This document shows positions 17,569 to 26,632 of a stretch of DNA of 64,000 nt, one piece after another. Below the pieces are notes generated by a model. That model was given only the letters and a program-made list of their open reading frames with translations, was not told the DNA's origin and made no database searches. A program made the position numbers and the translations under genes. Every line of letters begins with the position of its first letter. Within the stretch, counting starts at the first letter, position 1. The stretch comes from Micromonospora sp. NBC_01699 (lineage in GTDB: Bacteria > Actinomycetota > Actinomycetes > Mycobacteriales > Micromonosporaceae), in NCBI RefSeq assembly GCF_036250065.1, contig NZ_CP109199.1, forward strand, positions 3,472,001 through 3,536,000, in the 5' to 3' direction.

Positions 17569-18306
17569 TCATCTCAGAACCTTGCGGAAGAACTGCCGGG
17601 TACGGTCGTTTCGCGGCTTGTCCAGCACGTCGGCCGGACGGCCCTGCTCGGCGATGACGCCGCCGTCCACGAACACCAGCCGGTCGCCGAGTTCGCGGGC
17701 GAAGCCCATCTCGTGCGTGACGCAGAGCATGGTCATGCCGGACCGGGCGAGGTCGCGCATCACGTCGAGGACCTCGCTGACCAGTTCCGGGTCCAGCGCG
17801 GAGGTCACCTCGTCGAAGAGCATCACGTGCGGGTCCATCATCAGGGCGCGGGCGATGGCGACCCGTTGCTGCTGTCCGCCGGACAGTTGTCGCGGGTACG
17901 CCGTCGCCTTGTCCGCCAGCCCGACCCGGTCCAGCAGCGTCCGGGCGCGTTCCTCGGCCTGCGCCCGTGGTGTGCGTAGCAGCTTCCGGGGCGCCAGGGT
18001 GAGGTTGTCCAGCGCGGTCAGGTGCGGGAACAGGTTGAACTGCTGGAAGACCATGCCGATGCGGCGACGTACCCGGTTGAGGTCGACACCGGGTGCGGTC
18101 AGGTCCTCGTCCTCCAGGAAGACCTGGCCGGCGGTGACCGGTTCGAGCAGGTTGACGCAGCGCAGCAGGGTGCTCTTGCCGCCGCCGGAGGGCCCGACGA
18201 TGGCCACCACCTCGCCACGGGCCACGGTGAGGTCGATTCCCCTGAGGACCTCAAGGTCGCCGAACGACTTGCGTACCGCACGCAGTTCGACCATGACGGC
18301 GGTCAC
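17569..18306 (-). CDS. Polar amino-acid ABC transporter ATPase (GluA-like)
   Basis: 245 aa. It powers the uptake system. Walker A is GPSGGGKST, the signature [15 protein letters not shown], and Walker [14 protein letters not shown], followed by the switch His in CVTHEMGFA. The GTG at 18306 was chosen: AGGAGG lies 5 nt upstream, better than the TTG one codon earlier or the ATG four codons later. It is the first gene of the operon. A dre-like half-site (18324-18333) lies just upstream. Confidence 0.92.
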   Translation of the reverse strand: MTAVMVELRAVRKSFGDLEVLRGIDLTVARGEVVAIVGPSGGGKSTLLRCVNLLEPVTAGQVFLEDEDLTAPGVDLNRVRRRIGMVFQQFNLFPHLTALDNLTLAPRKLLRTPRAQAEERARTLLDRVGLADKATAYPRQLSGGQQQRVAIARALMMDPHVMLFDEVTSALDPELVSEVLDVMRDLARSGMTMLCVTHEMGFARELGDRLVFVDGGVIAEQGRPADVLDKPRNDRTRQFFRKVLR

Positions 18307-18349
18307 CAAATCCTCCTCTACAGACTGGTCTAGCGGGTTTTCGGCGGGC

Positions 18350-18378
18350 GGGGCGGGGCCGGCGTACGGCCCCGCCCC
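18350..18378 (-). terminator. Terminator of the M14 peptidase gene
   Basis: Perfect 12-bp arms GGGGCGGGGCCG (18350-18361) and CGGCCCCGCCCC (18367-18378) around GCGTA lie just past the peptidase stop at 18392. They separate it from the amino-acid transporter operon, which starts 44 bp further on. Confidence 0.8.
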
Positions 18379-18391
18379 ACCCGGTCGGGTA

Positions 18392-21058
18392 CTACCGACC
18401 GAGGCGTTCGAACTGGTCCGGCGTGAGCTTCTGGGCCGGCCCGTGGTACATCGCGTTGAAGATCATTTTCTCTTCGGCCCGGTTCCAGGTGCGGAACGCG
18501 ATCTCGCTGGCGAACGTCACGACATAGCCGCTGCCCACGGTCCAGGACAGGCCGTTCACCGCGCCGTTGAGGTACTCGCCGCCGATCAACCAGCCGCTCT
18601 GCAACTGCTCCCCGCTGGCCGGGTACTTCGACACCACCTGTACCGGGTACTTGTTCGGGTCGGTGAGCTCGTACGCCCGGTCCCCGTCGAACCAGGCCGG
18701 GTTGTGCGGGTCCATTCCCCAGGCGACCGGGTTGTTGTTGTCGATGTCCTGGCTGAGCAGCGCACCGGGGCAGTAGAAGACCGACGAGTCGCTGGGCAGG
18801 ACCGACCGCAGCGGCAGCTCGAACAGCTGCTGCGCCGTGCTCGCGCCGCTGCCGTACGCGACCAGCGTTCCGCCGCCGGTGACAAAGTCGCGCAGCTTGG
18901 CCCAGCCGTCCTCGCCGACGCCGAACGCCCAGGCCCACTCCGCCGGGTAGTTGTTCCGGTTCAGCCCGTTGGTGATGGAACTCTTGCTCACCCCCTCCGG
19001 CATGACGATGGCGTCGAACCGGCCGGCGAGGTTCTTGTAGTCCTGCGCCTTGACCACGGAGTAGTTCACCCCGTACTGGTCGAACAGCCACATCAGCCAG
19101 CCGGACTGGATGTTGTTGGCCGGCTTCAGCAGGCCGATCCGGGTGCCGGGCTTGAGCTGTGCCCCGGCGACCCGTGGCACGGCCGCGATGGCCGAGATCG
19201 GGATGCCGGTGTTGCGGGACTGGTTCTGGAGGATCTGCCGGGCCGCGTCGGTCGGCGGGACGACGAACGTACCGGCCGGGAAGGTGCGGCCACCGTCGAC
19301 GAACTGCGCCGCCGCGCGGAAGGTGGGAATGCCCTGGCGCTGAAGTCGGGACACGATCTGGAAGACACCGTACGACTCCGGGCCGATCACGTACGCGCCG
19401 GTGGCGGGCGGTGCGGCCGGCATGGTGACCGCCGGTGGCTTGATCTCGGTGAGCAGCTTGACACTGGCCGAGAACGAGCCGGTCACCAGGTTCGCCTTGA
19501 AGCCGAGCAGCATCGGCAGGGTCTGCGCGGTCACGTCGTACGGTCGCTGCGGCGGTCCGCCGGGGTACTCCAGCAGGTGCGGGTACTCCTGCACCTCCAG
19601 CAGGGTCTTGGCGAACCCGCCGTAGGGCTGGTTCAGGTAGATGACGTACGACCCGGCCGGGTACTGCTGGCCGCCGGCCGAGAACGCGGCCTGCGCCTGG
19701 TGGACCTCGACCGCGCCCTTGAACAGGATGTCGAGCGCGTCGCGTACCGCCTGCGGGTCCCGCTGACCGGCCGGGATGACGTAGGCGCGTGGGCTGGTCC
19801 GGGTGACCGCCTTCACCCCGACCCGGTAGAAGTTGAACAGCCAGTTGTAGTTGTCGTACGCCACCGCCTCGATGCCGGAGTAGAACGCCTGCGAGACGAT
19901 GTCGACGATCTGCCGCAGCGTCCAGGTGTTCTGGTCGTACGGCTCGATGAAGCTGATCGTCGATTGCTGGCTGCCGATCGGACTGGTGCTGACCTGTGGG
20001 TACGCCAGGTTCGAGCAGCTGGCCGCCTCGGTCAGGATGCGCACCGAGTTGTGGTAGACGCAGTACTGCCGCGACGGGGTCCAGTAGTCGTACGTCATGC
20101 CCCAGCCGACGCCCTTCATGCCGGCGGCGGTCATGCCGCGCTGCATCGCCAGGCCGAGCGCGTCGGTCTGCTGCACGGTGATCGCGTCGATGTTGGGGTC
20201 GTACGGCGACAGGTAGGGCGGGGTGAACATCCGGGGAGCGCCGGTACCGGCCTGGTGCGAGTCCTGGAACACCTGCGGGTGGTACTTGTTCAGGATCGAC
20301 ACGTTCAGGTTGCTCTCGACCTGGGTCAGCATCAACCAGTCGCGGTTGTCGTCGTGCCCGGTGTACCTCTGGTACAGGTCCGGGTAGGTGCGCGTGTAGT
20401 TGGTGCCGGCGGTGGCGACGAAGTAGTCGTTGATCAGGACCAGCCCGTCCGGGTTCTGCGCCGGCACCAGCAGGATGACCAGGTTGTCGAGGATCTCCTC
20501 GATGTACTCGGACTGCTCGGTGGCCAGGCGGTGTGCCCACTCGATGGTGGCCTGCGAGTTGCCGACCTCGTTCGAGTGGATACCGGCCTGCACGAAGTAG
20601 AACGGCTTGCCGGTGCGGGCCAACTCCTGGGCCTCGGTCGGGGACAGCCCGCGCGGGTCGGCCAGCCGGTCGTTGATCTCGATCAGCCTGCCCAGGTTGC
20701 CCAGGTTCGCCGGCGAGCTGATGGTCAGCAGCACGTACGGGTTGCCGTCGGTGGTCTTGCCGACCTCCTCGTACGTGACCCGGTCGCTCTGCTCGGCGAT
20801 GAGCTGGAAGTAGGGGACCATCTTGTCCCAGGTGGCGAGCTTGCCGTCGGATCCGATCCGGAAGCCGAAGTACTGCTCGGGCGTGGGAATGGCGGCGACC
20901 CGCGCGGCGGCCAGCGCGTCGAAGTGCGGGGCCGCGACCGGCTGGGCCGAGGCGGCGTCGGGGTGGATCACGGTGGCCGCGGCCGCCGCGGCACCGGCCG
21001 CCGCCGTGGACCTGAGCAACATGCGACGGGACAGGCCCGGGGTCTCACTGATCGTCAT
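18392..21058 (-). CDS. Secreted M14-family zinc carboxypeptidase, Tat-exported
   Basis: 888 aa. The N-terminus has a twin-arginine signal ([18 protein letters not shown], cleavage near SAQP). The peptidase domain follows: residues near 160 hold the zinc motif HxxE in [11 protein letters not shown], and [15 protein letters not shown] is the usual next strand. The rest (about residues 450-888) is a long C-terminal region of mixed alpha/beta character found in large M14 proteins of actinobacteria; its role is unknown. The substrate is probably extracellular peptides. The ATG at 21058 has GGAAGG 9 nt upstream; an upstream ATG would disrupt the Tat signal. A second large M14 protein lies at 38547. 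Confidence 0.85.
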   Translation of the reverse strand: MTISETPGLSRRMLLRSTAAAGAAAAAATVIHPDAASAQPVAAPHFDALAAARVAAIPTPEQYFGFRIGSDGKLATWDKMVPYFQLIAEQSDRVTYEEVGKTTDGNPYVLLTISSPANLGNLGRLIEINDRLADPRGLSPTEAQELARTGKPFYFVQAGIHSNEVGNSQATIEWAHRLATEQSEYIEEILDNLVILLVPAQNPDGLVLINDYFVATAGTNYTRTYPDLYQRYTGHDDNRDWLMLTQVESNLNVSILNKYHPQVFQDSHQAGTGAPRMFTPPYLSPYDPNIDAITVQQTDALGLAMQRGMTAAGMKGVGWGMTYDYWTPSRQYCVYHNSVRILTEAASCSNLAYPQVSTSPIGSQQSTISFIEPYDQNTWTLRQIVDIVSQAFYSGIEAVAYDNYNWLFNFYRVGVKAVTRTSPRAYVIPAGQRDPQAVRDALDILFKGAVEVHQAQAAFSAGGQQYPAGSYVIYLNQPYGGFAKTLLEVQEYPHLLEYPGGPPQRPYDVTAQTLPMLLGFKANLVTGSFSASVKLLTEIKPPAVTMPAAPPATGAYVIGPESYGVFQIVSRLQRQGIPTFRAAAQFVDGGRTFPAGTFVVPPTDAARQILQNQSRNTGIPISAIAAVPRVAGAQLKPGTRIGLLKPANNIQSGWLMWLFDQYGVNYSVVKAQDYKNLAGRFDAIVMPEGVSKSSITNGLNRNNYPAEWAWAFGVGEDGWAKLRDFVTGGGTLVAYGSGASTAQQLFELPLRSVLPSDSSVFYCPGALLSQDIDNNNPVAWGMDPHNPAWFDGDRAYELTDPNKYPVQVVSKYPASGEQLQSGWLIGGEYLNGAVNGLSWTVGSGYVVTFASEIAFRTWNRAEEKMIFNAMYHGPAQKLTPDQFERLGR

Positions 21059-21608
21059 CTGGATTCGCCTTCCGTGGCCGGTCTGCCGGCCGGCCATCGT
21101 CTGGCCCGGAGAGTGTGTCTCTCCGCGCCGCTACCGGTAGGTCCTTCTGCTGGATCCGTGCGTGGTCCCCTGGTGCGCCAGGGATGACCGGGTCGCGTCG
21201 CCCGGATTCCGGATGCTCCCGTGCCCGCCGGACAGCGACAGGTGAGCACAGCCATCAGCCCCTGTGTGGTAGGCCGTGCGCCGGGGGAGCGCGGCCCCGC
21301 TCCGATGTGGAGGGTCTGGATCCGGTATGGATGATCGGCTTGCGGTGATGGCGGATCGGGTTACGGGCAGCAACGATCATCGCGACCTCCCGGCCGTTTG
21401 TTGATCAGCTTCCTCCATTGAGTACCAGTCCGGGGGACCCCGGAGCAATAGAGATCAACAGATTTAACCGGTGGGCAACGGTTGTAGTGATCTTGCGACG
21501 AGCCGGGTCGACGGCCTTCCGTCGGGTCGCCGACCCGGACGCAACCGGTGCGCGCGCCGGTACGTGTTACCGGCGTCCTCGGGCAGCGGCCCGGACGGGG
21601 AGGAACGA
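21059..21608. other. Intergenic region between divergent M14 and ECF sigma genes
   Basis: About 550 bp without a convincing gene. It must hold the promoters of the M14 peptidase (leftward) and the sigma-factor operon (rightward). It is less GC-rich around 21360-21500 (GTTTGTTGATCAGC; CAACAGATTTAACC), where the promoters probably are. I could not define -35/-10 boxes or a repeat with confidence. Confidence 0.5.
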
Positions 21609-22172
21609 GTGACGGTGACGACAGAACCGCGCGTCAACGCTTCACCGGCGGTGCGACCAGCCGGCGACGGACGCCAGGACAGAGCCGAGAAGATGGAGTT
21701 TGATGCGTTCTACCACGCGCATTTCAGGTCGATGACGGTGCATCTGTGTGCGTACACGGGGGATCTGGGGCAGGCGCAGGATCTGGTGCAGGAGGCGTTC
21801 TGTCGGGCGTTCGCGCGGTGGGACCGGGTGGTTCGGTACGACGATCCGGTGGCCTGGGTGCGTCGGGTGGCGTGGAATCTGGCGACGAGTCGGTGGCGGC
21901 GGTTGCGTACGGCGCAGGCGTATCTGCGTCGGCAGCGGGAGGAGCACGTGGCGGGTCCGACGCCGGATCGGGTGGCGTTGACCGCGGCGTTGGCCCTGTT
22001 GCCGTCGAATCATCGGCGGGCGGTGGTGTTGCACCACCTCGGTGACATGACGATCGCCGAGATAGCCCGGCAGGAGGGGGTGGCGGAGGGCACGGTGAAG
22101 TCCTGGTTGCATCGGGCCCGTGTCGCCCTGGCCGAGCAGTTGACCGACCGCAGGGAGCAGAGCAATGGCTGA
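21609..22172 (+). CDS. ECF RNA polymerase sigma factor (SigE-like family)
   Basis: 187 aa. Region 2 is visible (FDAFYHAHFRSMTVHLCAYT, then DLVQEAFCRAFARWDRV and AWVRRVAWNLATSRWRR). Region 4 follows (LLPSNHRRAVVLHHLGDMTI, then AEIARQEGVAEGTVKSWLHR). The GTG at 21609 has GGGGAGGA directly upstream. The final 8 nt overlap the next gene, a membrane protein that is probably its regulatory partner. The stretch from about 21700 to 22030 uses G-ending codons (gcg, ggg, cgg, gtg) much more than its neighbours, which mostly end in C. Confidence 0.9.
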   Translation: MTVTTEPRVNASPAVRPAGDGRQDRAEKMEFDAFYHAHFRSMTVHLCAYTGDLGQAQDLVQEAFCRAFARWDRVVRYDDPVAWVRRVAWNLATSRWRRLRTAQAYLRRQREEHVAGPTPDRVALTAALALLPSNHRRAVVLHHLGDMTIAEIARQEGVAEGTVKSWLHRARVALAEQLTDRREQSNG

Positions 22173-23367
22173 CACCGACGATTTCGGGTACGACGACGTC
22201 GCGCTGGACGCCGAGTTCGCCGCCTTCCGTACCGGGCTGCTGGGTCGGGTGGTCCCGCCGGGGCCGGACGTGGTGCGGCGTACGGTCCGGCACCGCCGTC
22301 GGGTGGCGACCACCACAGGGGTGGCCCTCGCCCTGGTCCTGGTCATCGGCCCGGTCGCCGCCGTGGCATCGCTCAACAACCCGCCGAATCCCTCGCCGTC
22401 GCCGGGCACGACGGCGGGTCCGAGCCCGTCGGAGACGGTCGGTCCCACTCCGGGCGAATCGACGGCACCGACCACACCGACCGTCCCGGACGGTCGGATC
22501 TCCCGCGCCGAACTGCTCGGCGCGAGGCTCGACCTACCCGCCTGGCGGGCCGGACCGGGCTGCCCGGACCGGGGCGCTCGACTGACCGGCGAGCCGGGTG
22601 GCGACCGCGACAACGTCCTGGTGGCGACCGCCTACGGCGACATCGACGACGACGGCGCGACCGAGACCGTGGCACTCGTCCGCTGTCTGGTCAACCAGGG
22701 CGGGCCGGCGCAGGTGGTCGCCTTCGACCGGGACGAGTCGGGCCGGATCGTCACGGTCGGCCAGGTCGTCCGGACCGATCCGAGCACCCCGCAGTGGCTG
22801 CTCGACGTCGAGGTGCGCGCCGACGGCGTGGTACGGGTCGAGGTCGCCGATCTCGCGCCGGGCGGCGGCTGGGACCTGGACTGGTCCCAGCGTCAGTGGC
22901 GTGGCTTCAGCTGGAACGGAGAGCGGTTCACCCAGTCCGAAGGGGAGCGAACCTTCCCCGACAACCAGTACCGCTTGAACCTGACCGTCACGGCGACCGA
23001 CCTGGTCTACCGGGCGCCGGACGACGACGGAACCCGGACCGGCGAGATCACCGTCACGATGACCAACGTCGGACCCGTCACCGCGCCCCGGCCGCGGCTC
23101 GACTTCGCGCTGGTGCCCGACGGTGGGGCGGCCACGGCCAGCCCCGGCTGGTACGCCTGCCGGGAGCGCGCGGTGAACGGGCAACACCTCTACTGCACGC
23201 TGTCACCGCTCGCGCCCGGTGAGAAACGCAAGCTGACCTTCCACATCGTCACCACCGGCCAACCGCCGACCGACGCGACGGTCGGACTGCGCTCCCTCGA
23301 CGGCAACGGCAGGGTCGCGCCCGACTTCAGCGAGTGGGACAACGAGGTCAAGATCACCATCAGGTGA
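22165..23367 (+). CDS. Single-pass membrane protein, probable anti-sigma or partner of the ECF factor
   Basis: 400 aa. About 50 cytoplasmic residues precede one membrane helix (TGVALALVLVIGPVAAVASL, near residues 52-71). A Pro/Ser/Thr-rich stalk and a large extracytoplasmic region follow. The outer part contains a VCBS-like patch (YGDIDDDGATETVALVRC) and a beta-sandwich-like tail with paired Cys (YACRERAVNGQHLYCTLSPL). The N-terminal part lacks the HxxxCxxC zinc motif of classical ZAS anti-sigma factors, so an anti-sigma role is inferred only from the 8-nt overlap with the sigma gene. Such sigma/membrane-protein pairs are common in Micromonosporaceae. Confidence 0.7.
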   Translation: MADTDDFGYDDVALDAEFAAFRTGLLGRVVPPGPDVVRRTVRHRRRVATTTGVALALVLVIGPVAAVASLNNPPNPSPSPGTTAGPSPSETVGPTPGESTAPTTPTVPDGRISRAELLGARLDLPAWRAGPGCPDRGARLTGEPGGDRDNVLVATAYGDIDDDGATETVALVRCLVNQGGPAQVVAFDRDESGRIVTVGQVVRTDPSTPQWLLDVEVRADGVVRVEVADLAPGGGWDLDWSQRQWRGFSWNGERFTQSEGERTFPDNQYRLNLTVTATDLVYRAPDDDGTRTGEITVTMTNVGPVTAPRPRLDFALVPDGGAATASPGWYACRERAVNGQHLYCTLSPLAPGEKRKLTFHIVTTGQPPTDATVGLRSLDGNGRVAPDFSEWDNEVKITIR

Positions 23368-23373
23368 CCGTAC

Positions 23374-23407
23374 GTGCCGGTGGCGTCCGGGTGGGCGCCA
23401 CCGGCAC
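23374..23407 (+). terminator. Terminator of the sigma-factor operon
   Basis: Arms GTGCCGGTGGCG (23374-23385) and CGCCACCGGCAC (23396-23407) are perfect 12-bp complements, 7 nt after the stop at 23367. The remaining 288 bp to the next gene show no further feature I can support. Confidence 0.75.
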
Positions 23408-23695
23408 CGGCGGTGGTGACGTGAAACTTTTCCTCCGTTCGGCGGGACGGTCGTGGACCTCCACGGCCGTCCCGCCGAGACGGTGCGTTCCGCCCGGCGA
23501 GCCGCGCCTTCCGGCGCAGGTCCGGGGCTTACGGTTGGTTTGTGGCGGACTGCCCGGTCGGTCGGCACACGTACCGTTTCACGACCACCGCCCCACCAGT
23601 CGGGAGACCACCGATGGCCGTACCACAACGACCCGGCGCGGAACCCGGTCGGCGGGCGGACCGGGAACGCCCGGCGGCGGGGACGCCCCGCTGAG

Positions 23696-24172
23696 ATGGA
23701 CTGGGCCGGCTGGGCGGTGTTCGGGGTCGTCGCCACCGCGGCACTCACCGTGGCGATGATCGGCGCCCAACTGGCCGGAATCACCCGCGTCGACCTGCCC
23801 CTCATCCTCGGCACACTGGTCGCCGAGGACCCCGACCGGGCCCGGGTCGCCGGCTTCTTCATCCACTTCGCGGCCGGTCAGGGCTTCGCCCTCGGCTACA
23901 CCGCCGTGTTCGCACTGCTGCAACGCTCCACCTGGTGGATCGGGGCACTGCTCGGCGTACTGCACGTCGCGGTCGCGCTGACGGTGCTGCTGCCGCTGCT
24001 GCCCGGAGTGCATCCCCGGATGGCGTCACCACGCGCCGGCCCCGCCAGTACGGCCGTGCTGGAGCCGCCCGGCCTGTTCGCGCTCAACTACGGCGTGCAG
24101 ACCCCGGTGGTCACCGTCGCCGTGCACATCGTCTACGGCAGCGTCCTCGGCCTGCTGCTACAGGCCCGCTGA
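23696..24172 (+). CDS. Hypothetical membrane protein
   Basis: 158 aa with four hydrophobic segments (WAVFGVVATAALTVAMIGAQ; RVAGFFIHFAAGQGFALGYT; WWIGALLGVLHVAVALTVLL; and the C-terminal VVTVAVHIVYGSVLGLLL). I do not recognise a named family with certainty; the pattern is that of small integral membrane proteins of unknown function. The ATG at 23696 was chosen because the first membrane helix follows directly; its ribosome site is weak. It ends 17 bp before the GH15 gene and is probably co-transcribed with it. Confidence 0.6.
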   Translation: MDWAGWAVFGVVATAALTVAMIGAQLAGITRVDLPLILGTLVAEDPDRARVAGFFIHFAAGQGFALGYTAVFALLQRSTWWIGALLGVLHVAVALTVLLPLLPGVHPRMASPRAGPASTAVLEPPGLFALNYGVQTPVVTVAVHIVYGSVLGLLLQAR

Positions 24173-24189
24173 CCGGCCCGGACCAGCAC

Positions 24190-25995
24190 ATGAGCGGAGA
24201 CCGGCACCGCCCGCCGATCGGGGACTACGGGCTGATCGGCGACACCCGTACGGCCGCGCTGGTCGCCGGCGACGGCTCGCTCGACTGGATGTGCGTACCC
24301 CGATTCGACGGTGAGCCCCTGTTCGGCCGGCTGGTCGGCGGACCGTCGGCGGGGACGTACCGAATCGGTCCGGCGGGTCCCGCCGCCGTGGTCGAGCGCC
24401 GGTACCGCCGGCACACCGCCACGCTGGAGACGACCTGGGCGGTGGACGGCGGCCGGCTCACCCTCACCGAGGCGATGGTCGCCGAGGTCACCGGCCAACT
24501 GCTGCCGACCACGATCCTCGTCCGGCGGCTGACCGCCGACGGCGGCGAGATCGGCGCGGTCGTCGACTTCGACCCCCGGCTCGGGACGGCACACCGCCGC
24601 CCCCGGATCCGCCGTCGCCACCGACTGCTCGTCTGCGAGTGGGGAGCGCTCGCGGTGTCCCTGGACTGCACCCCCGACCTGACCGTCGAACCGGGACGGC
24701 CGACCGGGATCACGGTCTCGCCGGGCCGTCCGGTCACCCTCGTGCTGGCCGTCGCCCACCGGGAACCGCTGGTCCGGGTCGACCCGGCCGCGGCCTGGGA
24801 AATTCTGCTCGCCGACGAGGCACGCTGGCAGGCGTGGATCGCCGAGGTCGAACCGTCGGTACCCTTCCGCGAACCGGTCGCGCGGAGCCTGCTCACCCTG
24901 CGGCTGCTGACCCACTCACCCTCGCAGGCCCCGGTCGCGGCACCGACCACCTCCCTGCCGGAGGACCCCGGCGGCTCCCGGAACTGGGACTACCGGTATG
25001 TCTGGCCGCGCGACGCCAGCATCGGGGTGGCCGCGTTCCTCGGTGTCGGAAAGCCCGACCAGGCCCGGGGCTTCCTCGCCTGGCTGCTGCGCGCCAGCCG
25101 GCTCCAGCGACCCCGCCTGCCGGCACTGTTCACCCTGGACGGCCTGCGGGTGCCGGCGGAACGCGACCTCGACGGCTGGACCGGCTACGCCGACAGCCGG
25201 CCCGTGCGGACCGGCAACGGTGCCGCCGGCCAGCACCAGCTCGACGGCTACGGCTGGGTCGTCGACGCGGTCGGGGTGTTCGTCGGGACCGGACAGCACC
25301 TCGACGCCGAGACGTGGCGGACGGTGCGCGGCTTCGCCGACGTGGTCGCCCGCCGGTGGCCCGAACCCGACGCCGGGATCTGGGAGTCGCGCCAACCGGT
25401 CCAGCACGTGCACTCCAAACTCATGGGCTGGCTCGCCCTGGACCGGGCGCTGCGTATCGCCGACACCCACCGGCTGTCCAGCCGGCAGCGGCGGCGCTGG
25501 CAGACCGCCCGCGAAGCCATCGCCGCCGACGTCCGGCGCTTCGGCTTCGACGAGGCGAAGGGCAGCTACGTCCGGCACTACGGTTCGGCCGAGCTGGACG
25601 CGGCACTGCTGGTCCTGCCGCTGCTGGGGATCGAGGACGCCGACTCGCCCCGGGTACGCGGCACGATCGAGGCCATCCGTACGGAGCTGTCCGCGGGCGG
25701 ACCGCTGCTGTACCGCTACCCGCCCGGCAGCGACGGCCTTCCCGGCACCGAGGGCGCGTTCCTGCCCTGCTCGTTCTGGCTCGCCCAGGCACTCGCCCGG
25801 ACCGGACGGGAGACCGAGGCCGACGAGGTGTTCCGGGCGCTGCTCGACCACGCCGGTCCGCTCGGCCTGTACGCCGAGGAGATCGACCCGGTGACCGGCG
25901 CCCACCTCGGCAACTACCCGCAGACGCTGACCCACGCGGCACTCGTGCAGGCCGCCCTCGCCATCCGGGAGGCCCGGACCGGACCGGGCGGCTGA
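24190..25995 (+). CDS. GH15 family glycoside hydrolase (glucoamylase/trehalase type)
   Basis: 601 aa. It has the two-part layout of bacterial GH15 enzymes: an N-terminal beta-sandwich domain (about 1-220) that begins IGDYGLIGDTRTAALVAGDG and SLDWMCVPRFDGEPLFGRL, and a C-terminal alpha-barrel. Motifs include SRNWDYRYVWPRDASIGVAA, in which the Arg-Asp contact sugar, and a late EEIDPVTGAHLGNYPQTLTH segment carrying the catalytic Glu. There is no signal peptide, so it acts in the cytoplasm on an alpha-glucan or trehalose; the two cannot be told apart by eye. The start at 24190 gives the family N-terminus. Confidence 0.88.
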   Translation: MSGDRHRPPIGDYGLIGDTRTAALVAGDGSLDWMCVPRFDGEPLFGRLVGGPSAGTYRIGPAGPAAVVERRYRRHTATLETTWAVDGGRLTLTEAMVAEVTGQLLPTTILVRRLTADGGEIGAVVDFDPRLGTAHRRPRIRRRHRLLVCEWGALAVSLDCTPDLTVEPGRPTGITVSPGRPVTLVLAVAHREPLVRVDPAAAWEILLADEARWQAWIAEVEPSVPFREPVARSLLTLRLLTHSPSQAPVAAPTTSLPEDPGGSRNWDYRYVWPRDASIGVAAFLGVGKPDQARGFLAWLLRASRLQRPRLPALFTLDGLRVPAERDLDGWTGYADSRPVRTGNGAAGQHQLDGYGWVVDAVGVFVGTGQHLDAETWRTVRGFADVVARRWPEPDAGIWESRQPVQHVHSKLMGWLALDRALRIADTHRLSSRQRRRWQTAREAIAADVRRFGFDEAKGSYVRHYGSAELDAALLVLPLLGIEDADSPRVRGTIEAIRTELSAGGPLLYRYPPGSDGLPGTEGAFLPCSFWLAQALARTGRETEADEVFRALLDHAGPLGLYAEEIDPVTGAHLGNYPQTLTHAALVQAALAIREARTGPGG

Positions 25996-26104
25996 GCCCG
26001 GCACCCCGTCGACCATGAGGTGGCGGCCAGGCCGGGGCGGTGCGCGCCGCGCGGGTACGCCGGTCGTTCTCCTTCTGCGACCGCACCGGGTCGGTGACAC
26101 CGAA

Positions 26105-26521
26105 TCACGGAAGCGCGTCGAGGTAGACCCATTCCCCGCCCTCGCGGACGAAGCGGCTGTGTTCGTGTAGTGTGTCGGGCTGCCCCGCGTCCCGGTAGTG
26201 GGCGCGGAACTCCACCGTGCCCGTGGTGTCGAACAGCCCGCCGCGCTCGGTGCCGACGACCTCCAGACGGGTCCACCGTTGCCCCGGATCGAGGGCCAGC
26301 CGGGCCGGTCGGGTACGGGGGTGCCAGGTCCGCAGCAGGTAGGCGGTGTCCCCGACGGCGAAGGCGCTGAACCGTGACCGCATGAGCTGCTCGGCGGTCG
26401 CGGCGGTCGCCTCCCGCCGGTGCAGTGGGCGGCAGCAGTCACCGTAGGTCCGGGTCGCGCCGCAGGGGCAGGGCCGGGTCGAGTCGTCGGCCGGCTTCCG
26501 GACGGCACCGCGTTTCGCCAC
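26105..26521 (-). CDS. YchJ-family protein with SEC-C motif
   Basis: 138 aa. The N-terminal SEC-C zinc motif is clear (RPCPCGATRTYGDCCRPLH), followed by the YchJ core (AEQLMRSRFSAFAVGDTAYL and LLRTWHP). The C-terminal half is a small NTF2-like fold (EFRAHYRDAGQPDTLHEHSR). Function is unknown. It starts with GTG at 26521 and lies downstream of the egtA-like gene on the same strand, with about 110 bp between. Confidence 0.88.
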   Translation of the reverse strand: MAKRGAVRKPADDSTRPCPCGATRTYGDCCRPLHRREATAATAEQLMRSRFSAFAVGDTAYLLRTWHPRTRPARLALDPGQRWTRLEVVGTERGGLFDTTGTVEFRAHYRDAGQPDTLHEHSRFVREGGEWVYLDALP

Positions 26522-26632
26522 CCGGTCATTCTGGCCGACCGTGCCGACCCCGCTCGCGGCGGACCCGCGCCTCCGGGGCCCGTCGGTCCGGTGCGGGGCG
26601 GTGCGGCCGGGCCCGGAGTCGACGTCGCGTAC

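Noticed and set aside
17291-21187. A very long open frame on the plus strand antisense to the ABC operon and M14 gene
   Set aside because: It is the complement-frame shadow of GC-rich coding DNA: low-complexity Arg/Gly/Val-rich product, no family features, and the minus-strand genes are complete with ribosome sites.
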